This document shows, in pieces, positions 29,891-35,676 of a stretch of 35,676 nt of DNA (position 1 is its first letter; each line of letters begins with the position of its first letter). A model generated the notes under the pieces. It made no database searches. It saw nothing but the letters and a program-made list of their open reading frames with translations, and was not told the DNA's origin. The stretch lies in the NCBI GenBank assembly GCA_002371705.1, contig DFGI01000016.1, positions 1 through 35,676 on the forward strand. Reading direction: 5' to 3'. The stretch is from Bacteroidales bacterium UBA3754. Its GTDB lineage: Bacteria > Bacteroidota > Bacteroidia > Bacteroidales > UBA1715. Position numbers and translations under genes: made by a program.

Positions 29891-32800
29891 ATGGCTATGA
29901 ATAGATTGAAAAAACTATCATTGGTGCTGGTGGCTATTGCTACGGGCACGTTGGCGTTTGCACAGAAAGACCTTATTATTTCTGGTGGATCTGAGGTTTC
30001 GAGTTTGGTGTGTTCAAACAACTATGTGTTTGTGACAGGCTCTAATACTGGACCTTCTGGTGCTGGTAATGGTACGTTGGGGGTTGGAAGTTCCGCGGAT
30101 AAGGTTTCGCAGTGGACACAAGTGCCATTCCCTAATAACGAAACTATGCAGCAAGTAAACTCAGGGTCTGGAAAATCTTTTATTGCATTGAGTTGCGGTA
30201 ATAGTGGAAACCGTGTGTGGTGTTGGGGAGATAATAGTTCGGGACAGTGTGGACAAGGAAATACAAATGATAGGGTGATAACGTCTCCTCACCAAGTAGT
30301 TGCCGGTTGCTTGGCGGGAACTGAATATGATTGTAATGGCTATCTCTGTAATGTTGATGTGGTATATGCTGGTAATGCCAATTCATTTGCAATATTGGGC
30401 GATGGTCAATATAAAGGAATGGTTGTGGCTTGGGGTGGAAATATGGCTGCGTTTGAATCTTCCTTAGGTGTTGGACACGACAATAAAGTTTCATCTCCTG
30501 AATGGTGTATTGATTTGAATGGCAAAAAAATACAAAATATAGTTCAAATTTTCTCTGGTGACGATGCAACCCTTGCACTTGATTCTGATGGTCATGTATG
30601 GTCTTGCGGTGGTGTTCAAAAAACAAACACAGGTTTAGGTCGATTGGCAGGCGGAGGATATTGTGCACCGAATGGCAATAATAATGGACCAAGTAATAAA
30701 TTTGGAATGGTCTATGTTGCTGCGGGTAAACCGTTGTCAAACATAAAGGAAATTGCTGCTGGCGATGTTATGTATTTTGCTCGTGATGCAGACGGTTATG
30801 TGTGGGCGTGGGGTGATACTTGGAATCATGCGTGTGGTTTAGGTGCTAATATTGGTTCAAGCAGTCCTCAACGTGTGATAAAAGGAAATGTTGACGATGA
30901 GGATAGTGATGGTACGTATTTGCTTGCAAAATCTATTGGCGCAGGACAATCTACCGGTATGGCGGTTTCTATTACTGGAAAGCCTGTTGCTTGGGGTGCA
31001 TATGGATTCCCTCAAAGTGGAGCTTGTACGACAGCAGAGGTTCCCGGGTATGTACAATATTCAAAAGGAAATGTTCATGATGACGTGATTCTTATTAACA
31101 AAGGTGATAGCTGGGGGTTCTATGGTCGTGCTGATGGTAGCATGTACGCATGGGGTAACAATAGTTATGGTAACTTGGGAACGACAGCGACTTCTTATGA
31201 TTATGCAACGAAGATACAACCTCCAACAGCATGTAATTCATTCAAGGATCCGCACCCTGATGCTAACATTTCGCCTAAAAGTATGAAAGTGTGTGCGTCG
31301 GCGTTTAATGGACAAACCCTAAATTGTGGTTTTACAATTTCAAAGGCTGATATGTTGGATTCATATATCATCACTTGGTATAAAGATGGGCAACAGGTTC
31401 AAACTGGTAATGCGTCAAAAACAACATATAAAACGCCGGCAGGTACGAATGGTATGGGTACATACAAAGTGGTGATAAAATATGTAGGACACAATAGTGG
31501 TTGCGATGTGTATGAGGATGCCGAAGACGAAATCACTATTTCGGCGTACGAAAAAACCTTCGATGTTGATGATTTCACATTCTGTAACAACACAGTAACG
31601 GCAAAAGTTTCCACAACTAATGACAGAGCTGTGTATTCGTGGTTCTCCGAATCAAATGGAACTGGTTTGTTGGGACAATCTATTGGTAGCGGGACTGTTA
31701 CTCTTGATGTTACTGGTGTGGGATATTCCAACACACAAAGAACACAGAAAAAAATATATGTGCAAGAAACGGCATTGGGAGCAGGTTCTATTATTTCGAG
31801 AACCCAATCACAAGCAGGTACAGGCACAGGTATAAAACAAAAATTTGCTTCTATTGGACTTGATTTTTCTAATGAAACAACGTTGGGTTCAACAACGTTA
31901 TTTGTCCAACCGGCTATAACAAAATCAACGCAAACTAATGGACCAGTGTTTGATACACAAGAAGAAGCTGAAGCTGCAACTACGGAGGTTACAGGTTCTA
32001 TTACTTATACGATTAAAATATGTGGTGTAAAGCAAGTTAATAGTAAATGGGTTGCGAATACATCGGATGTAAAAAAGACAGTGACAAAAACTGTTACGTA
32101 TTCAGCACAAGTTTCTCCTACTCAAATCGACAATTGGTCAAATTGTCAACAAAATGGTAGTGAACGTATATGTAAATATAGTCCTATATTTGGAAATGCT
32201 AATATTACATTGCCTGTACAAATGGTGGAAATACCATTGGATATAACATTGCCGGCGGGAACGTACTATTTTACTGTTACTCCTTCGTCTAATGGGGCAA
32301 TAAATGGAGATAACTCTAAAATACTTGAATATACTTCATCTTTAGCTGGTATGACTGATGATTTAGACGGAACGGTTACTGTGTATGGTGCAGAAAAAGA
32401 GGGTAATTATAATAATGATAATTCTGGACCGCTTTGTAATTTCCAAATCTATTCAGGTCAAGGCTATTGCGACATTGTTCCAGTAACTCTTACCGAAGAT
32501 TGCCCTTGTAACAAGCCGGGTGAATTCACGGTGGTTGCCACTGACGACAAAACCTACCTTTGTCCTGATGAAACTACTACATTGAAAATTAATAGAACCA
32601 AAGCTGCCGACAATGCTGCAAAAGTTGGCTACAAATGGTATAAAGGTACAACTGAGTTGACCGATGAGGAAGGTAAACAATCAATCAGCGTTGATGTCAA
32701 AGGTAAATACAAATTGATGGCGTACGATATTGATAACCCAACATCGGGGTCTTGTCAATATACCGCCAATTTGGAAGTGACCGAAGCTCCAAAACCTACG

Positions 32801-35676
32801 GTTACTATTGGCAACGGTGGCGCATATTGCGAGGGTAAAACAGTGAACGACATTTCTCTTACCTTCACAGGTACTGCTCCGTTTACCTATTCTTATACTG
32901 AAAATGGCGGAACGGCGAAAAATGGTACAGCTGCGGGCACTTCAGGAAAAATCACTCCTGCAACCACAGTTGCCGCTGGTTCGGCTTCAACGGATTATGT
33001 ATATAAAATCACTTCGTTGAAGGATAAATATTGTACCGCCGACGCAAACAACACTACGTCAACAGTAACCATTGTTGCTGTGCCTACGGCGGAAATCACC
33101 GCTTCGAAAGATGAGGTTTGCGCGCCTGAATCTATCACTTTGACTGCTTCGTCTAATATTACGGGCGCTACGTTCAAATGGGCAGGCGATGGCTCAGGTA
33201 CGGGAGATACCCAAACTGCCGACGGTGCAAAAACTTATACGTATAAATTAACGGCTACAAATACTGCTGGTACAGCTTCGTGTCCAAGTGCCGAAGTTTC
33301 TAAAACGGTGGTTATCAATGCCAAACCAGTGGTTACATTGTCGTCAGACAAGGATGCCGTTTGTAGTGGCAACGAAATCACTGTTACGGCTACAGCAAAA
33401 GTCAACGGGCAAGCTGCCACAGGTGGTACATATACGTGGTCGGGTGCAACAGGCACTGGCGCAACAGCCACTGCAAAAGCAACTGCCACGTGGCCTGATG
33501 CCGAAGAAGTTTCGGTATATGCCGACTACGAAAGCGCCGCAGGCTGTAAGGCTGACCGCCCAACAGCGTTGAACCTTACGTTCAATCCAAAACCAGTTCC
33601 TCCTACCGAAAGCAACAAGAGTTCATACTGTATGAACCCAAGCGCTTCGGATGTGACTTTGGAGGCTACTCCTGCTAATAATAGATGTACATTGCAATGG
33701 TATAAAGGCGACGGCACTACAAAATTGAACGCCGCTCCTTCCATCAGCATTAAATCCGATGGTACATATAATTATAAGGTAACACAATTGTTCGAAGGTT
33801 GCGAAAGTGACCCAACCGACATTTCAATTATTGTGAACAAAAAATTACAGCCGAAGATTATCATTTCACAAGATGAATTGTGTATCAACGGAACAAGCGA
33901 AGTAACCGTTGAAGATGCAAACAGATACACAGTAACATGGTCTGGCGATGCTGTGTCAGGAGGCTTTGGCGTTGTTTCTGGTAAGAATCTTGATATAACG
34001 GCGCCTTCGGTAACTGCAAAAACGGAATACAATATTCACGTGAAGGTCGAAAACGCTGAATGTGATGGCGAAAATGACGCTACTATCACTGTTCATCCAA
34101 CGCCAAAAGTAACATTGGTAGCCGATGACGACGACATTTGCGTTGGCGAAGTGGCAACTATCACTGCCACAGTTACTGGCGATGATGGCGACGGTACTAC
34201 CACGTGGACAAATGCTACTGAAAAAGCATTGAAAACAGCTGAACTGACTGGCGAAAATACAGGAACAACCGACAAAACGGTTTCTATTTCATACGCATAC
34301 GTAAGCAGCCACAGTTGTCCTGCCGAAGTGGTGTCAACAGATGTTACTGTTCGTGCAGTTCCTGTGGCACCAACCACTGCGGCTTACACTAAGTGTATCG
34401 AAGCAGATGAGGAAAGCCTCGATGCATACGTTACAAGAAAAGTAGGAACTTTGAATTGGTATGGCACAAATGCAACGGGTGGAGAAGCAAGTTCTACTGC
34501 TCCTATCGGTAAAACCGACCAAAAAATTGTTCCAGCAGTAAATTATTATGTATCGCAAACAGTGAACGGTTGCGAAGGTCCTCGTGCCGCTCTTCCTGTT
34601 ACGGTCAATGCAAATCTTGAACCTCAGATTATTGCTGAAGAATCAAGCGTTACCGCCAACGATGGCGCCGTTTGTGCTGGTACAGCAATCACATTGTCAA
34701 CCGCTGGCGGTTACGCTGAAACGTGGACGATGGTAGGAGAGGGATCAAGCTATTTACAAGTTACTTCTAACAGCAAAACATTCCTCGGAACTGCCCCTGC
34801 TGGCACATACGTTGTAAAAGTCAACGTGGTTGACGAAAATAGTTGTACTGGCGAAAGCACCCGTACATTGGTTGTAAACCCAATACCAACGACAACTGTT
34901 GCGGTTGGCGACCCAGACCACTGTATCTCGGTTGACGCAGCGCAAACAATCACTGCTACGCCAAGCGAAAATGGTACGGGTACGTGGGGCGGAACTGTTA
35001 TCACCAACAGCGCAAACACAACGACTGACTTCGTACCGAGCAGCAACACTGCCGGCGACCATGTCATAACGTATGACTTTACAAGTGACTCTGGTTGTGT
35101 GGCACAACGATCATCGTTAACAATGACGGTGTTCCCGTTGCCAACGCCACAAGTGGTGGTAAGCAACAAGGTCGTATGCCACGACGGAACCACCAACACG
35201 GCTCCTGTAACTGTAACTACGAAGAACACGGTTGCAAGCGGAACGTTTGAATATTCAATTAACAATGGCACGGTGAACACGTCAACGGGCGAGTTCGACC
35301 CGACCGCAAACGAGGCGGGTGATTATGAAATCACCTTAACATACACTGACGCTAATGAGTGTACAAGTACGGCAACAGATAACTTTACGGTTTACAACAA
35401 ACCTACGGTAAATATTATTGCGCCTGCTGAGGCATGCTACAATGCCGCCGCGAAAACACTCACTCCTGATGTTGCCCCAACGGGCGGAACAGGCACATGG
35501 TCGGGAACGGCTGCGGCCACAAGCGCATCGTTCGACCCAGCGTCGTACCACACGGGCGACAACACGGTTGGTTATACCTACACCGACCCGAACGGATGTA
35601 CGAACAGCAACGAGACAACCATCAATGTTGTGAAGGTTGACGCGCCAACCACAAGCGGAACGTCAACGGTTATGAT
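29891..35676 (+). CDS. Giant secreted protein: RCC1-like propeller plus Ig/PKD-like repeats (3' end outside window)
   Basis: An open frame of 1928 codons with no stop before the window ends. Residues 1-24 form a signal peptide (LKKLSLVLVAIATGTLAFAQ). Residues about 97-430 hold six RCC1-like repeats with the VWxWGxNxxGxxG pattern, for example RVWCWGDNSSGQCGQG near 110 and GYVWAWGDTWNHACGLG near 301. After a linking region, residues about 870-1928 are tandem Ig/PKD-like domains of about 80-100 residues, each opening with a Cys motif such as VCAPESITLTA or ICVGEVATITA and containing TYTW or GTWSG. A T9SS type B sorting domain is expected beyond the window but is not seen. The domains suggest a surface adhesin. 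RCC1 propellers bind proteins, and the ligand is unknown. An alternative ATG lies two codons downstream. Confidence 0.88.
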   Translation, partial: MAMNRLKKLSLVLVAIATGTLAFAQKDLIISGGSEVSSLVCSNNYVFVTGSNTGPSGAGNGTLGVGSSADKVSQWTQVPFPNNETMQQVNSGSGKSFIALSCGNSGNRVWCWGDNSSGQCGQGNTNDRVITSPHQVVAGCLAGTEYDCNGYLCNVDVVYAGNANSFAILGDGQYKGMVVAWGGNMAAFESSLGVGHDNKVSSPEWCIDLNGKKIQNIVQIFSGDDATLALDSDGHVWSCGGVQKTNTGLGRLAGGGYCAPNGNNNGPSNKFGMVYVAAGKPLSNIKEIAAGDVMYFARDADGYVWAWGDTWNHACGLGANIGSSSPQRVIKGNVDDEDSDGTYLLAKSIGAGQSTGMAVSITGKPVAWGAYGFPQSGACTTAEVPGYVQYSKGNVHDDVILINKGDSWGFYGRADGSMYAWGNNSYGNLGTTATSYDYATKIQPPTACNSFKDPHPDANISPKSMKVCASAFNGQTLNCGFTISKADMLDSYIITWYKDGQQVQTGNASKTTYKTPAGTNGMGTYKVVIKYVGHNSGCDVYEDAEDEITISAYEKTFDVDDFTFCNNTVTAKVSTTNDRAVYSWFSESNGTGLLGQSIGSGTVTLDVTGVGYSNTQRTQKKIYVQETALGAGSIISRTQSQAGTGTGIKQKFASIGLDFSNETTLGSTTLFVQPAITKSTQTNGPVFDTQEEAEAATTEVTGSITYTIKICGVKQVNSKWVANTSDVKKTVTKTVTYSAQVSPTQIDNWSNCQQNGSERICKYSPIFGNANITLPVQMVEIPLDITLPAGTYYFTVTPSSNGAINGDNSKILEYTSSLAGMTDDLDGTVTVYGAEKEGNYNNDNSGPLCNFQIYSGQGYCDIVPVTLTEDCPCNKPGEFTVVATDDKTYLCPDETTTLKINRTKAADNAAKVGYKWYKGTTELTDEEGKQSISVDVKGKYKLMAYDIDNPTSGSCQYTANLEVTEAPKPTVTIGNGGAYCEGKTVNDISLTFTGTAPFTYSYTENGGTAKNGTAAGTSGKITPATTVAAGSASTDYVYKITSLKDKYCTADANNTTSTVTIVAVPTAEITASKDEVCAPESITLTASSNITGATFKWAGDGSGTGDTQTADGAKTYTYKLTATNTAGTASCPSAEVSKTVVINAKPVVTLSSDKDAVCSGNEITVTATAKVNGQAATGGTYTWSGATGTGATATAKATATWPDAEEVSVYADYESAAGCKADRPTALNLTFNPKPVPPTESNKSSYCMNPSASDVTLEATPANNRCTLQWYKGDGTTKLNAAPSISIKSDGTYNYKVTQLFEGCESDPTDISIIVNKKLQPKIIISQDELCINGTSEVTVEDANRYTVTWSGDAVSGGFGVVSGKNLDITAPSVTAKTEYNIHVKVENAECDGENDATITVHPTPKVTLVADDDDICVGEVATITATVTGDDGDGTTTWTNATEKALKTAELTGENTGTTDKTVSISYAYVSSHSCPAEVVSTDVTVRAVPVAPTTAAYTKCIEADEESLDAYVTRKVGTLNWYGTNATGGEASSTAPIGKTDQKIVPAVNYYVSQTVNGCEGPRAALPVTVNANLEPQIIAEESSVTANDGAVCAGTAITLSTAGGYAETWTMVGEGSSYLQVTSNSKTFLGTAPAGTYVVKVNVVDENSCTGESTRTLVVNPIPTTTVAVGDPDHCISVDAAQTITATPSENGTGTWGGTVITNSANTTTDFVPSSNTAGDHVITYDFTSDSGCVAQRSSLTMTVFPLPTPQVVVSNKVVCHDGTTNTAPVTVTTKNTVASGTFEYSINNGTVNTSTGEFDPTANEAGDYEITLTYTDANECTSTATDNFTVYNKPTVNIIAPAEACYNAAAKTLTPDVAPTGGTGTWSGTAAATSASFDPASYHTGDNTVGYTYTDPNGCTNSNETTINVVKVDAPTTSGTSTVM

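Noticed and set aside
30180..30740. 186-codon open frame on the minus strand
   Set aside because: It lies wholly antisense to the RCC1 region, is rich in His/Tyr/Gln from repetitive sense codons, and has no signal, motif or promoter.

Overview
The window is a stretch of Bacteroidota chromosome, most likely order Bacteroidales. The signs are: giant secreted proteins with type IX secretion system (T9SS) sorting domains, a PorP/SprF-family outer-membrane protein, a BspA-like leucine-rich-repeat protein, small family-specific proteins (DUF4296, DUF4271), and the repeated promoter signature TAnnTTTG (the Bacteroidota -7 element) upstream of most transcription units. The DNA is AT-rich by eye. Genus cannot be read from the sequence. 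No phage, insertion sequence, rRNA operon or CRISPR array is visible.

Layout. 1-2130: a small unknown ORF, a secreted LRR_5 protein with a T9SS-like tail, and several short hairpin repeats. 2135-2863 (minus): lptB. 2985-11159 (plus): a surface operon of a 2213-residue SprB-repeat protein, its likely PorP/SprF partner, a DUF4296 lipoprotein, and an 89-residue protein resembling only the N-terminal domain of an amidohydrolase. 11176-12780 (minus): CTP synthase, interrupted by an in-frame TAA with the rest of the frame intact. 12970-18238 (minus): an exporter operon (TolC-like, HlyD-like, two ABC-2 permeases). 18385-19845 (minus): a secreted thioredoxin-fold protein. 19943-20014: tRNA-Arg(CCG). 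20184-21029 (minus): fabI. 21091-25123 (minus): DUF4271, hemD, rnpA, yidD and an S41 protease, tightly packed. 25283-26476: hflX. 26548-27362: a toxin-antitoxin pair with a perfect palindrome over its promoter. 27434-28276 (minus): pdxY. 28596-29195: a secreted protein with short beta-solenoid-like repeats. 29203-29720: a structured intergenic repeat without a credible gene. 29891 to the end: a second giant secreted protein (RCC1 propeller, then Ig/PKD-like repeats) that runs off the window.

How the parts fit. The 2213-residue protein, SprF-like protein and DUF4296 lipoprotein overlap by 4 bp at each junction and probably form one T9SS surface-adhesin unit. The exporter genes form a tripartite pump that lacks a recognisable ATPase in the cluster. 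The DUF4271-to-S41 cluster combines haem synthesis, RNase P, membrane-protein insertion and periplasmic proteolysis.

Most worth checking: the pyrG nonsense codon; the TolC homologue with an extra N-terminal beta domain; the palindrome at the toxin-antitoxin promoter; the hairpin repeat family with compensatory arm changes; the structured element at 29203-29720 that shares 28 nt with the end of lptB; and the RCC1/Ig giant. I did not find a system I would call clearly new.
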